Below are positions 43,024 to 52,531 of a DNA stretch of 64,000 nt, in pieces (position 1 is the stretch's first letter; each line of letters starts with the position of its first letter). The translations under genes were made by a program, and so were the position numbers. The stretch is from Desulfobacterales bacterium (GTDB taxonomy: Bacteria > Desulfobacterota > Desulfobacteria > Desulfobacterales > JAFDDL01). Where the stretch lies: contig JAVEYW010000010.1 of NCBI GenBank assembly GCA_034003325.1, positions 62,001-126,000 on the forward strand, read 5' to 3'. Under the pieces are notes generated by a model that made no database searches, was not told where the DNA came from, and was given only the letters and a program-made list of their open reading frames with translations.

Positions 43024-43419
43024 CTAATCCGTCAAATAGATCGTCAGGGGAATAACATGCAGTTCGCGGGAAAGCTCCCGGGTGGCGCCAAGCTGCCATT
43101 TTTCGATTTGACACCGGCCTTCGACGAGTTTTCCGATATCGTCCACAAGACCTTTAATGTCAATCACCGGATGGCGGGAAAAAACCTGGGGCAGTCCATA
43201 GGTCAAATGGCATCCGAGGCACTTTCCGGGCCGTTGAATGAGTTGCAATTCAAAATGCAAGCTGTTGCAATTATGCTCAATAAAAGAAAGGCGAATATCA
43301 TAGGCGCCCTCGGACGCATCGCCGAAAAGCGCATCAAAAAACCGGTCTGATTTTTCATCGGGAAAAAGGGATGCCAATGTTTCGGGAGTGAAAAGCGCGT
43401 TGTGGTCGTTTTTGCTCAT
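43024..43419 (-). CDS. Conserved small protein of unknown function with CxxC
   Basis: Encodes 131 residues, cytoplasmic by composition. FPDEKSDRFFDALFGDASEG, the RPGKCLGCHLTYGLPQVF segment and the C-terminal SRELHVIPLTIY look like a compact conserved domain I associate with hypothetical proteins of Desulfobacterota, but the function is unknown. The KCLGC motif could bind a metal or be redox-active. It is flanked by the DsbA-like selenoprotein candidate and a hydrolase on the opposite strand, with no operon partner. Confidence 0.65.
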   Translation of the reverse strand: MSKNDHNALFTPETLASLFPDEKSDRFFDALFGDASEGAYDIRLSFIEHNCNSLHFELQLIQRPGKCLGCHLTYGLPQVFSRHPVIDIKGLVDDIGKLVEGRCQIEKWQLGATRELSRELHVIPLTIYLTD

Positions 43420-43631
43420 TGCCGATTCAATCCTTGTTGCCTTCGTTTAAAGCATTCACCACGATATGCTGTCTTTATGGCTTGAATTTATTTAAGGGCA
43501 GTCCCAATTAAAAATCAATACAAAACTCCGACAAATGGGATTTATTAACTGAGGCTTTTCATATATTCGAACTCTTGATACAACGAAACGCATGAAAGCA
43601 CGATAAGCCCGTATTCCAGGAGGAGACCCGA

Positions 43632-44450
43632 ATGCCGACGATTGTTCGCGTGGTTATCTGGGCCGTTGTTATTTACGTCCTTTATTGCGGGTTACTCTTT
43701 CTTTTTCAGCGCCGCGTGATGTACCCCAGGGGGCTGGTACAACCCATCGCAATCAATTCCGAACTCGAATCGAAGATCGAAAAAATACAAATCGCCACCC
43801 GGCACGGGTCGATGGAAGCCTGGTATATTCCCCCGGATGCCGGAACCGTGAGTTCTACGGCGCCCGCGATCGTTATGGCGCACGGAAATGCGGAGCTTAT
43901 CGACGGGTTGCTCTATGAGTTCGGTTGGCTCAGCGGTAAAGGTATCGGCCTTCTGCTCGTAGAATATCCGGGTTACGGCCGCTCGGAAGGCGCCCCCTCA
44001 CAGCAAAGCATTACGGACACCTTTCTTGCCGCTTATGATAAGCTGGTTCAACGGCCGGATATCAACCCGGAAAAAATTGTGCTGTTCGGCCGAAGCCTGG
44101 GAAGCGGGCCGGTGTGTGATCTTTCGGGTAAACGTCCTTCCGCAGCGATGGTTATCCTTTCGGGCTTTACAAGTGCGCGGGCGTTTGCCGCAAACTATCT
44201 GGTTCCCGCCTTTCTGATTCGCGATGCCTTTGACAATCTGGCCGCGATTTCGAGATACAACCGGCCGGTATTGATTGTCCATGGCGATCAGGACGAAATG
44301 ATTCCCTATGCTCACGCAACCCGGCTTGCCGGCGCGGCAAAGCAAGGCACCCTGATTACCTATCGTTGCAACCACAACAACTGCCCGCCGGACGAAATGC
44401 AATTCCGCCGCGACCTTCTCGGCTTTCTGGCAAAAGCAGGAATTCCTTAA
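43632..44450 (+). CDS. Alpha/beta hydrolase with N-terminal membrane anchor
   Basis: The 272-residue protein has a hydrophobic N-terminal helix (VVIWAVVIYVLYCGLLFLF) and then an alpha/beta hydrolase domain: MAHGNAEL (oxyanion loop), nucleophile Ser in GRSLGSGPV, acid in HGDQDEMIP, and His in CNHNNCP. The arrangement resembles the BEM46/ABHD13-like family of membrane-anchored hydrolases. The substrate is unknown. GGAGGAG lies 6 bases before the ATG. Confidence 0.82.
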   Translation: MPTIVRVVIWAVVIYVLYCGLLFLFQRRVMYPRGLVQPIAINSELESKIEKIQIATRHGSMEAWYIPPDAGTVSSTAPAIVMAHGNAELIDGLLYEFGWLSGKGIGLLLVEYPGYGRSEGAPSQQSITDTFLAAYDKLVQRPDINPEKIVLFGRSLGSGPVCDLSGKRPSAAMVILSGFTSARAFAANYLVPAFLIRDAFDNLAAISRYNRPVLIVHGDQDEMIPYAHATRLAGAAKQGTLITYRCNHNNCPPDEMQFRRDLLGFLAKAGIP

Positions 44451-44531
44451 AAAGTGTACGGGAATGCGGTCTTCGAGCATTTCTGTTAAAAAAAACCAAA
44501 CGACCATGCGTAATAACCGGAGGTATCCCTC

Positions 44532-45440
44532 ATGAAAGAACTTATGTCCACCCGTGAAGCGGCACAGTTTCTGGATGTAAATGAGAAAATGATTTACACT
44601 TTGATTTCCGATAAAAAGCTGCCCGCAACCAAAATCACGGGAAAATGGCTTTTCCCCAAACATCTGGTTGAACAATGGATCGAAGCCAATACCATCAATT
44701 ACCCGGAGCCGACCCCACAACTGCCGCCTTATCATGGGCTCTTGATCATCGCCGGCAGCAATGACCCGCTGCTTGAAGCCTTTATTTCCCATTTCAACAG
44801 CCGAAACCCGGAACACCTCGCTGTATTCGGCAATATCGGCAGCATGGGCGGATTAATGGCGCTTAAGCAGAACCGCTGCCACATCGCCACAAGCCATCTC
44901 ATGCAGGACAACGAAAAAGAGTATAATTTTGATTTTGCCGGCAAAACCTTTGAACAGATGCCGGCCGTGGTCAATTTTTGTCTTCGTGAGCAAGGGATTC
45001 TCGTTCAAAAGGGGAATCCAAAAAAAATAGAGGGGGTCGCGGATCTGGCACGGCCCGATGTGACCATGATCAATCGTCCCCTTGGCACCGGCACGCGATT
45101 GCTCATCGACAACGAATTTAAGAAAATCGGTATCGACACGGATACCGTCAAAGGATATCAGAACATCAGCCACCGTCACATGGATGTGGGTCTTGAAATT
45201 CTTTCCGGGCGCATCGACGCCGGCCCCGCTATTCGTCCGGTCGCATCCATTTTAAATCTGGATTTTATTCCGCTGCGATGGGAACGCTATGATTTACTGA
45301 TCGCCAAGGACAGGTTCTTTGATCAGGGAGTGCAGCTTTTTATCGGGTTGCTCCATGAAAAGGATTTGGCGAACCTTTCCCTGAAATATAATGGCTACGA
45401 CACCAAACTCAGCGGCAAGATGGTGTATCCGCAAGCATAG
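44532..45440 (+). CDS. Helix-turn-helix regulator fused to a periplasmic-binding-type ligand domain
   Basis: Residues about 5-55 form an excisionase/MerR-like winged helix (MSTREAAQFLDVNEKMIYTL, then KWLFPKHLVEQWI). Residues about 70-300 resemble a solute-binding domain of the molybdate/tungstate type (LLIIAGSNDPLLEAFISHFN, NFCLREQGILVQKGNPKK, INRPLGTGTRLLID and GRIDAGPAIRPVAS). Such proteins sense an oxyanion or small ligand in the cytoplasm and act as one-component regulators. The ligand is not fixed by sequence. GGAGG precedes the ATG. The nearest downstream gene is a class III aminotransferase. Confidence 0.8.
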   Translation: MKELMSTREAAQFLDVNEKMIYTLISDKKLPATKITGKWLFPKHLVEQWIEANTINYPEPTPQLPPYHGLLIIAGSNDPLLEAFISHFNSRNPEHLAVFGNIGSMGGLMALKQNRCHIATSHLMQDNEKEYNFDFAGKTFEQMPAVVNFCLREQGILVQKGNPKKIEGVADLARPDVTMINRPLGTGTRLLIDNEFKKIGIDTDTVKGYQNISHRHMDVGLEILSGRIDAGPAIRPVASILNLDFIPLRWERYDLLIAKDRFFDQGVQLFIGLLHEKDLANLSLKYNGYDTKLSGKMVYPQA

Positions 45441-45544
45441 GCGCAAGAGTCCTTTTAAATCCCGTTGACCTTGCCGCTCATTCGCGTTTAGTAAACAAAA
45501 AGAGCCCGCAGGAAAACCGCCATCCTCCACTCGCAGGAGAAAAT

Positions 45545-46870
45545 ATGAAAAAGCCGGCCATTCATACTCGCTTACCCGGCCCGAACGCTGAAAAATGGAT
45601 CCGATTAGACCGCACGGTGGTCTCCCCCTCTTACACCCGCATGTACCCGCTGGTCGCCAAACAGGCCAAAGGCCTCTGGATTACCGATGTGGACGGCAAC
45701 GAGTTCCTGGATTTTACCGCCGGTATCGCCGTCTGCGCCACCGGGCATTGCCACCCCGAGGTTGTCAGTGCCATTAAGGCCCAGGCCGATAACCTGTTGC
45801 ACATGTCCGGGACGGATTTTTATTATACGCCCCAGATTCAGTTGGCCGAACGATTGTCCAAGCTCGTCCCGGGAAAAGGCCCTAAAAAGGTTTATTTCGG
45901 CAACTCCGGAGCCGAGGCCGTGGAGGCGGCCTTCAAGCTTGCCAGATGGCATACCCGGCGCAATCTGAATATCGCCTTTTACGGCGCCTTTCACGGCCGA
46001 ACCATGGGGGCGCTGTCATTGACCGCCAGCAAAACCATTCAGAAAAAAAATTACAACCCCCTGGTGCCCGGTATCACGCATATTCCGTATGCGTATTGCT
46101 ACCGTTGCCCTTACCGGCTGAGCTATCCGGGCTGCGGAATTTACTGCGTTCAATGGATCGAAGACACCCTTTTCAGAACCACCATTCCGCCGGAAGAGGT
46201 CGCGGCCATCTTTCTTGAACCGATTCAGGGCGAGGGCGGTTACATCGTTCCGCCGCCCGAATTTCACCAGGAATTGAAAAAAATTGCGGATAAATATGAC
46301 ATTCTTTATGTCGCCGATGAGGTGCAAAGCGGCATGGGACGAACCGGAAAAATGTTCGCCATGGCACATTTCGGCGTCGTGCCGGATATTATCGCACTGG
46401 CCAAGGGGATCGCTTCCGGCATGCCGCTGGGCGCCATGGTGGCCCACGCGGACATCATGAACTGGGAGACGGGCTCCCATGCCTCCACCTTCGGCGGTAA
46501 TCCGGTTTCCTGCGCGGCGGCCATGGTAACCATTGATTTGCTGAAAAGAGAACTCATTCAGAACGCGGCAACCCGTGGCAAACAACTGATAAACGGACTG
46601 CGGACGCTTCAGAATCAATATGAATGTATCGGCGATGTTCGGGGGAAGGGCCTGATGGCGGCCATTGAACTCGTCAAGGACCGGCAAGCCAAAACCCCGG
46701 CAAATCAATTGCGCGCGGACATCATTCAGGCCGCATTTCAAAAAGGCCTGCTGCTGCTCGGTTGCGGCGCCAACAGCATTCGCTTCAGCCCGCCGCTGAC
46801 CGCCTCAAGCGAGGAAATTGACACATGCCTGAGCATCGTGGAGGAGGTCATTCGTGAAATGGCCAACTAA
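45545..46870 (+). CDS. Class III PLP-dependent aminotransferase (4-aminobutyrate/acetylornithine type)
   Basis: The 441-residue enzyme shows the family core FTAGIAVCATGHCHPEVVSA, GNSGAEAVEAAFKLAR, AFHGRTMGALSLT, the cofactor-binding VADEVQSGMGRTGKMFA segment, and the Schiff-base Lys in IIALAKGIASGMPLGAM. YCYRCPYRLSYPGCGIYC contains four Cys, which is unusual for plain GABA transaminases and could be a metal or redox site in a subfamily. The substrate (GABA, ornithine, other omega-amino acid) is not certain from sequence. GCAGGAG lies before the ATG. Confidence 0.85.
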   Translation: MKKPAIHTRLPGPNAEKWIRLDRTVVSPSYTRMYPLVAKQAKGLWITDVDGNEFLDFTAGIAVCATGHCHPEVVSAIKAQADNLLHMSGTDFYYTPQIQLAERLSKLVPGKGPKKVYFGNSGAEAVEAAFKLARWHTRRNLNIAFYGAFHGRTMGALSLTASKTIQKKNYNPLVPGITHIPYAYCYRCPYRLSYPGCGIYCVQWIEDTLFRTTIPPEEVAAIFLEPIQGEGGYIVPPPEFHQELKKIADKYDILYVADEVQSGMGRTGKMFAMAHFGVVPDIIALAKGIASGMPLGAMVAHADIMNWETGSHASTFGGNPVSCAAAMVTIDLLKRELIQNAATRGKQLINGLRTLQNQYECIGDVRGKGLMAAIELVKDRQAKTPANQLRADIIQAAFQKGLLLLGCGANSIRFSPPLTASSEEIDTCLSIVEEVIREMAN

Positions 46871-46933
46871 GCGACCTGCTTGGCCTCCCGACATCTTCTC
46901 TGATTATACGAAACTCTCAACCACACGGCTTTT

Positions 46934-49900
46934 CTAACCGCCGGGTGTCAGAGTGAGTGGCATGCCCAACCGCTTCATTCGGTAATAGAGGGTGGTTCTG
47001 TTCATTTCAAGAATGTCGGCCGCACCGCCCGGGCCGCCGATTCGGCCATCGGTGGTTTTCAAAATATAGCGGATATAACGTCGCTGTAATTCATCCATTG
47101 AGGGCTTGCCGCCGACCGAAAAGGATTGCCGGTCCGCAGGCAATGATGATAATTGCAATTCAAGCTGATTGCCCGTTGAAAGCAGCGTGCCCCTTTCGAT
47201 TACATTTTTCAGCTCCCGAACGTTCCCGGGCCAGGAATAGGCGCGCAAGGCCACCACCTTTTCAGGTGCGATATTCAGCGGGGGCCGTTTCAACTGTTTG
47301 CAATACATCTTCAGAAAATGCCGTGCCAACAGAATAATATCTTCTCCTCTTTCCCGAAGCGGCGGAATTTGGATGGGAAGGACGTTCAAGCGGTAAAAAA
47401 GATCTTCCCGAAATCGACCGGCGTGTACCTCCTTTTCAAGATCTCGGTTGGTGGCGGCGATCAACCGGAAATCGCACCGGTGAACGCGGCTTCCGCCGAC
47501 GCGGACAAAGGTCTTTTCCTCCAACACCCGAAGCAGTTTTGCCTGCATTGAAAGCGGCAATTCTCCCACCTCATCCAAAAACAACGTGCCGCCGTGGGCA
47601 AGTTCAACCCGCCCGGCTTTTTGATGCACGGCGCCGGTGAAGGCTCCTTTTTCGTGTCCGAAAAGCTCGCTTTCCAGCAGGTTTTCAGAGATAGTGGTCG
47701 CATCAATAATGACATAGGGGCCACCCTGTCGCGGGCTGTGCATATGAGCCCAGCGTGCCAGAATTTCCTTTCCCGCACCGGTTTCCCCCTGAATCAGGAT
47801 GGGGGAATCCGTATCGGCAATCCGCTTGGCCTTTTCCAGCAAGTCCCGAATCTCCGGGCTTTCCCCAATGATTCGTTCTTTCAGGGTATATTCCGTTTCG
47901 ATTTCTTTTTCCGATGCCTGATGGATTTTTTTTTGGGCCGAGCTGTAAAAGTCCCAGAGTTGACGGGATAGGGTTTGAAGGTGGGTTTTAAGGAGCGCCA
48001 GTGTGTGGGAATCCAGATAATCAAAACTGTCCTTTAAAAAAGAGTTGTCGTGGTATAAAACACCTTTAAGGTCATTTCCCAGGTCAATCGGCAGGCAGAG
48101 AACGGCCGTGTTCACAGCGGAGCTTTTCTTTTTGGAGGGGAAGGACACCAAGTCGGTAATAAGGGGCTCACCGCTGCGAATGGCACTGGTTAGTTTTTTG
48201 ATATTCGGATTAAAATTACTGGATCTGACTTCCAATTCCGTCAAGTTAACCGCAGCCGCAAGCTCCAGATTCACCATTTTCCCATTTTTGTGCCAGAGGA
48301 AAAAAGCGCCCCGTTCAGCGCTGAAAAAACGGTTGGTGGTTGAAACGAGTCGATGGAGAATCACCTTCAGATCCAAGGCGGGTATCAATTTTTCGATCGC
48401 GCCGGAAAAGCGATTTGAGATAATTTCAGGTGATAGAAAACTTTTTAAAAACGGACCCTTGGAGATATTTTCAATCAGGTGTTGAAGATCATCGGGAAAC
48501 AACCGCTTGGTGTTGATGGGCAGGGTGTCCCATGCCTGCCGGGCATACATCGACGCAGTTTCCCGATTCCCGTAGGTCAGTTCAAAACGGGCCAGCGCCA
48601 GTTGCGTCCTTGCCAATTGCACGACAGGGCCGGAACGGACCAGGAAATGCAGACTTTTTTCCAGATAACCTTTAATTTGTTCAGTTGATTCCCCATTTGC
48701 GGCCGCGCGTTTTGCCAACAGCCGCATCAGAACCCCTTTAAGACAAATATTGAGGTCCTGCTTCACCCGTTGAACGGAACCATCAAAACCATATTCAGCC
48801 GGAATTTCGATATGGTGTTTATCGAATTCAAAGAGCATTTCAAGAACCCAGGGGAATACGGCGTAAGGACTGATAATCCTGGCAACCGCCGCCCCCCTTA
48901 ACGCGCTCAGGAGTAAATCCCTGGCTTCCGGCAGATCCCCCTTTAAATAATGATAGTAGGACTTGAAAAGCCGGACCGCAAAAAGCCCGAGTTCGTTATG
49001 TTGCTGCGTACCTTCGGTCTCCGCAATGGTGAGATGGTGCAACGCTTCCTCGTTCTTATGAAAGGTCAGCAGCATATATCCCAGAACGGCTCTCAGCGTG
49101 GTTGCCACACTCGGTAGATTTTTTTGCACGGCGATGCGATGAAAAATGTCCATCAGATTGAACGCACGAGCAAATTGACCCAGCGCCATGGTGGTCAGGC
49201 AGAAGAATACAGGCGCAAATGGGTTGATGATTTTGTTTTCCGTATATCGGGACCATTCCGAAGCTCTTTCGTAGTGGATCATGGCTTGTTTGAAGTCGCC
49301 CTGCACAAAATAATAAAGACCTACAAATTCTGCCGATTGGAACAAAATATCTTCATCGCCCAACTCATCGACGATCTGCTTTCCGGCTGAAAACGCTTTT
49401 AAGAACTCCGTATTCATAAAGGATAAATAATAAAGTCTTCCCAGGTGAAGCAGGATCATTGCGTGAGACCGCCGGTCTCCAGAGGATTCGGAAACCAGAA
49501 GCAGTTTTCTTAAAAGCGGCTGTACCGCTGTAAACCCTTTCCCCATGGCGGCACTAAGGTTGGAAGCGGTGAGCGCATGGTCGATCAGTCGCTTTTCAAT
49601 TTCTGAATGGCCGGGGTGCTTAAGATGGAATTTGATGACCTGGGACAGGTTGGCGATGGCGTCTTCCATATTCAGATGGTCTATCGCGGTTTTTGTCAAA
49701 TTCAGTCGAATAGTGACAACCTCTTCGAATCGATTTGCCTTCATCAGCAGGGGGATTATCGCTGGCTGGCTCAACCGGGAGAGCCAGCCGGTGTCTTTGA
49801 GATGGACGAATATCTCAGAAACCCGGTCCGGTGAATTGAAAGATTGCAGCTTCGACAGCACATCGGAGGGAATGTCCGGGGCAAGCCCGAAATAATCATT

Positions 49901-50080
49901 CGCCGTTTTTTGAAGAAGGCCGTTGTGTTCCGCACGGCGAATAAGATCCAGCAGCTCGCTGGGCATCAAAGGGGCCATTTCCACCACGGCATCGATTGGC
50001 GCTATCCCCCCCAATGCTTCCACGGTAGCCAAGAATTTCCATTGCGCCTGAGAGAACCCGGGAAGTACGGAATTCATCAT
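46934..50080 (-). CDS. Very large sigma-54-dependent activator with TPR/MalT-like N-terminal module
   Basis: From ATG 50080 (GAAGG upstream) the protein is 1048 residues. The first ~550 are helical repeats of a MalT/TPR kind (HAMILLHLGRLYYLSF, RASEWSRYTENKI and others). A GAF-like segment follows (LDLKVILHRLVSTTNRFFSA). The AAA+ domain has GETGAGKEILARW, the sigma-54 loop GAFTGA near residue 815, and LFLDEVGELP, and a Fis-type helix-turn-helix ends it (GGAADILEMNRTTLYYRMKR). A frame extension to 50197 is not used. Its divergent neighbour at 50496 has a sigma-54 promoter and is the probable target. The repeat module may sense a protein or metabolite; unknown. Confidence 0.9.
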   Translation of the reverse strand: MMNSVLPGFSQAQWKFLATVEALGGIAPIDAVVEMAPLMPSELLDLIRRAEHNGLLQKTANDYFGLAPDIPSDVLSKLQSFNSPDRVSEIFVHLKDTGWLSRLSQPAIIPLLMKANRFEEVVTIRLNLTKTAIDHLNMEDAIANLSQVIKFHLKHPGHSEIEKRLIDHALTASNLSAAMGKGFTAVQPLLRKLLLVSESSGDRRSHAMILLHLGRLYYLSFMNTEFLKAFSAGKQIVDELGDEDILFQSAEFVGLYYFVQGDFKQAMIHYERASEWSRYTENKIINPFAPVFFCLTTMALGQFARAFNLMDIFHRIAVQKNLPSVATTLRAVLGYMLLTFHKNEEALHHLTIAETEGTQQHNELGLFAVRLFKSYYHYLKGDLPEARDLLLSALRGAAVARIISPYAVFPWVLEMLFEFDKHHIEIPAEYGFDGSVQRVKQDLNICLKGVLMRLLAKRAAANGESTEQIKGYLEKSLHFLVRSGPVVQLARTQLALARFELTYGNRETASMYARQAWDTLPINTKRLFPDDLQHLIENISKGPFLKSFLSPEIISNRFSGAIEKLIPALDLKVILHRLVSTTNRFFSAERGAFFLWHKNGKMVNLELAAAVNLTELEVRSSNFNPNIKKLTSAIRSGEPLITDLVSFPSKKKSSAVNTAVLCLPIDLGNDLKGVLYHDNSFLKDSFDYLDSHTLALLKTHLQTLSRQLWDFYSSAQKKIHQASEKEIETEYTLKERIIGESPEIRDLLEKAKRIADTDSPILIQGETGAGKEILARWAHMHSPRQGGPYVIIDATTISENLLESELFGHEKGAFTGAVHQKAGRVELAHGGTLFLDEVGELPLSMQAKLLRVLEEKTFVRVGGSRVHRCDFRLIAATNRDLEKEVHAGRFREDLFYRLNVLPIQIPPLRERGEDIILLARHFLKMYCKQLKRPPLNIAPEKVVALRAYSWPGNVRELKNVIERGTLLSTGNQLELQLSSLPADRQSFSVGGKPSMDELQRRYIRYILKTTDGRIGGPGGAADILEMNRTTLYYRMKRLGMPLTLTPGG

Positions 50081-50255
50081 AACACCTTCGCTTTTTCGAA
50101 AAAGAAGACAATGTCTGTTGGTATGCCGACATTTAATGCATATAAACAAAGCGGTACGGCCCCTGTAAACCCTTAAGCCCCCCGCATACCGATTCAAGCC
50201 TACCCGAGAATTGTTCGTAATACAAATCGAATTTTAGAAATCATTGCGTTGGGTA

Positions 50256-50267
50256 ATGAACATTCAT
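50256..50267. promoter_or_regulatory. Candidate activator-binding inverted repeat
   Basis: ATGAA-CA-TTCAT lies about 107 bases upstream of the -24 element at 50374, in the divergent interval with the large activator gene. The position suits an upstream activating sequence, but the arms are short. Confidence 0.35.
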
Positions 50268-50373
50268 ATGGCGGATAACGGTCACATGCGGCTTTCTTCA
50301 ACGGGGGCCTGCTAACCCGCACAACATATAAATTTACTGCATTTCTATCAGGTTAAGCATTTATAAGCGATGT

Positions 50374-50388
50374 TGGCACGTCTTTTGT
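50374..50388 (+). promoter_or_regulatory. Sigma-54 promoter upstream of the 198-aa gene
   Basis: TGGCAC, five bases, then TTGT is a good -24/-12 element; the usual final C is T. It is 108 bases before the ATG at 50496. The remainder of the 50081-50495 interval holds no gene. Confidence 0.7.
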
Positions 50389-50495
50389 ATATTAAACCAT
50401 AACCAAGTGATCGAATCAAACAAATGAAATCCGAACCACAAAACAACCTGTTGGGTCAGGGCAATCAAATTCATTAACATTGAAAGGAGTAAGAA

Positions 50496-51092
50496 ATGAA
50501 GGAAAGATTAACACTTGAGAACTACACCGCTGAAAAAGACCACATCGTGCGAATGAGTCAGCATGAGCAATTCCCGGATATCAATATGACGGAGCAAGCC
50601 ATTTTCGGCATGGCCGCCGGTATTTTGATGGATGCCATCTGGCAGCGGGTGTTGAAGGAAGAGTTCGGAAAACAGAAAATGGATGAGCTCGCATTGAAAT
50701 TTTGGGAAATTATCGGGGAATATTCCTATCCCCTGGTACAGATGTTGCTCAAATTACCGCCTGAAAAAGATACGTGGGTACAAGTAAAGAAAGTGATCAA
50801 GGGCATTTATCGGGCTTATCTGGTGCCGCTCGACATCATTCAGGATGATGCGGACGCATTGGAGTTTCATATTTTGGCGTGTCCGTATGAATCGTATAAG
50901 GGGTTATTTGATGTCATCGAAAACGATTATGTCTGCCAAAACTGGAGAGATGTACATACGGCTTGGCTTTATGGACTTTGCAAAAGAGCCGGGCTGGCTG
51001 CGGAGATTCCGCTTTCCAATATGATAATGGACGGCGCGATTTGTTGCGGACAACAAACCTGTCATGTTATCGTGAAAAGAAAACGGCAATAA
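50496..51092 (+). CDS. Putative L-2-amino-thiazoline-4-carboxylic acid hydrolase-like or uncharacterised protein
   Basis: The 198-residue protein has no signal peptide or membrane segment. It shows a helical middle (LALKFWEIIGEYSYPLVQML, FHILACPYESY) and a C-terminal Cys-rich strand (DGAICCGQQTCHVIVKRK), a layout I associate with the ATC-hydrolase/4-vinyl-reductase-like group, but I cannot confirm it. Its sigma-54 promoter and divergent sigma-54 activator mean expression on a specific signal. AAAGGAG precedes the ATG. The function is unknown. Confidence 0.6.
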   Translation: MKERLTLENYTAEKDHIVRMSQHEQFPDINMTEQAIFGMAAGILMDAIWQRVLKEEFGKQKMDELALKFWEIIGEYSYPLVQMLLKLPPEKDTWVQVKKVIKGIYRAYLVPLDIIQDDADALEFHILACPYESYKGLFDVIENDYVCQNWRDVHTAWLYGLCKRAGLAAEIPLSNMIMDGAICCGQQTCHVIVKRKRQ

Positions 51093-51120
51093 AACACACC
51101 CGGGCCGAAAGTCAAATCAC

Positions 51121-51195
51121 CTCCGGCAAAGCCGGAGTCTTGAATTTGCTCCCGTAAATGTCAAACGCTGGTGAGTCCCCCGGCACGGCCGGGGG
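51121..51195. terminator. Two hairpins between the 198-aa gene and lysA
   Basis: CTCCGGC-AAA-GCCGGAG (51121-51137) and CCCCCGGC-ACG-GCCGGGGG (51177-51195, followed by TTTATA) lie between convergent genes. They probably terminate transcription from both sides, although T-runs are short. Confidence 0.55.
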
Positions 51196-51257
51196 TTTAT
51201 ACCTAATGGCAAATTATTTGTGCATAACAGCGATAGCGCCATTCGGCGGATCGTTGG

Positions 51258-52526
51258 TTAACTTTCAACCGGATTAAACACATTCGGCTCGAAATTAAGC
51301 GTTGCGAAATGATCCGCAACCGTTTCGGCCCGGCGGATGAGCTCAACAGATCCGTCTTTTCTGAGCAATAACTCCTTGGGCCGCAGCCGGCCGTTGTAAT
51401 TAAATCCCATCGCGTGCCCATGGGCGCCGGTGTCATGAAGGATCAGAATGTCTCCGTCATCAATCGCGGGAAGCTCTCTTTGCACGGCGAATTTGTCATT
51501 ATTCTCGCAAAGAGAGCCCACCACATCGGCCGTGAGTGTTTTGGGCATCTGTTCTTTGCCAAGCACGCTGATGTGGTGATACGCATCATAAAGGGCGGGT
51601 CTCATCAGGGCGGACATGCAGGCATCCACGCCGATATAGGTGCGATAAATTTCCTTCCGGTTAATGGCTGTTACCACCAGCGCGCCATGAGGGCCGGTCA
51701 TGTACCGCCCGCTTTCCATATAGAGCGCGGGCGCATACCCGTTGCGACGTTTAAAATCCTGAAAACAAGCCGTGATTTCCGCTCCCATGGCCGTTAAATT
51801 CAATGGCGTTTGCTCCGGCCGATAGGGAATGCCGAGTCCGCCACCGATATTGATGAACTCGAACCGAATACCAAGGGCAGCGGATATGCGTTCCACTTCT
51901 TCGAGCAGCATTTGCGCGGTCTGAACCATATAGGTGTGGTTCAGTTCGTTTGAGGCCAGCATGGTGTGAAGACCGAACCGTTCGCCCCCTCTTTCCCGGG
52001 CCGCTCGATAGGCATCCACCAATTGCGCATGGCTGACCCCGTATTTGGCCTCCGTGGGATTTCCGATAATGGAATTGCCGGTCCGGCGGTCCCCGGGATT
52101 GTACCGAAAACAAATCAGCTTCGGCATGTTCGGCACTTTGGGCACCAGGCTGATATCATCTAAGTTCAAGATACTGCCGCCGTCGGCCGCCGCCGCCTCG
52201 AACTCATTCAGGGCGGTATTATTGGAAGTAAACATGATATCTTCGCCGACCGCGCCGGTATTTCGACTGAGCAGCAATTCAGCAATCGAACTGCAATCAA
52301 ACCCGAATCCGATTTGCTTCATCAAGTCAAGAATTTTCGGATTCGGCAGCGCTTTGACGGCATAATACTCCCGGAAACCGGCAACACCTGAAAACGCTTT
52401 TCGAAGCCTTTCACCGGTCTCCAGAATACCGGCTTCATCATAGATATGAAACGGTGTCTTAAAATGCGAGACAATCCGCGGCAGCAAGGGGAACAAACGG
52501 TCCTGAAACGAGTTGGACATGGGCAT
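51258..52526 (-). CDS. lysA: Diaminopimelate decarboxylase
   Basis: The last lysine step: PLP-dependent decarboxylation of meso-diaminopimelate. The 422-residue protein has the fold III PLP lysine in YYAVKALPNPKIL, the HHGVGFDCSS-like GFGFDCSSIAELLLS, the cofactor phosphate loop NIGGGLGIPY, and the C-terminal catalytic Cys region DVVGSLCENNDKF. It begins 6 bases after the dapL stop, with GGAG in the junction, so the pair is an operon. ATG 52526 or 52520. Confidence 0.95.
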   Translation of the reverse strand: MPMSNSFQDRLFPLLPRIVSHFKTPFHIYDEAGILETGERLRKAFSGVAGFREYYAVKALPNPKILDLMKQIGFGFDCSSIAELLLSRNTGAVGEDIMFTSNNTALNEFEAAAADGGSILNLDDISLVPKVPNMPKLICFRYNPGDRRTGNSIIGNPTEAKYGVSHAQLVDAYRAARERGGERFGLHTMLASNELNHTYMVQTAQMLLEEVERISAALGIRFEFINIGGGLGIPYRPEQTPLNLTAMGAEITACFQDFKRRNGYAPALYMESGRYMTGPHGALVVTAINRKEIYRTYIGVDACMSALMRPALYDAYHHISVLGKEQMPKTLTADVVGSLCENNDKFAVQRELPAIDDGDILILHDTGAHGHAMGFNYNGRLRPKELLLRKDGSVELIRRAETVADHFATLNFEPNVFNPVES

Positions 52527-52531
52527 GAAAA

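Noticed and set aside
51121-51195. Insertion-sequence end or IS200/IS605 remnant from the strong GC hairpins
   Set aside because: No transposase fragment or target duplication is visible; the place between convergent genes fits terminators.
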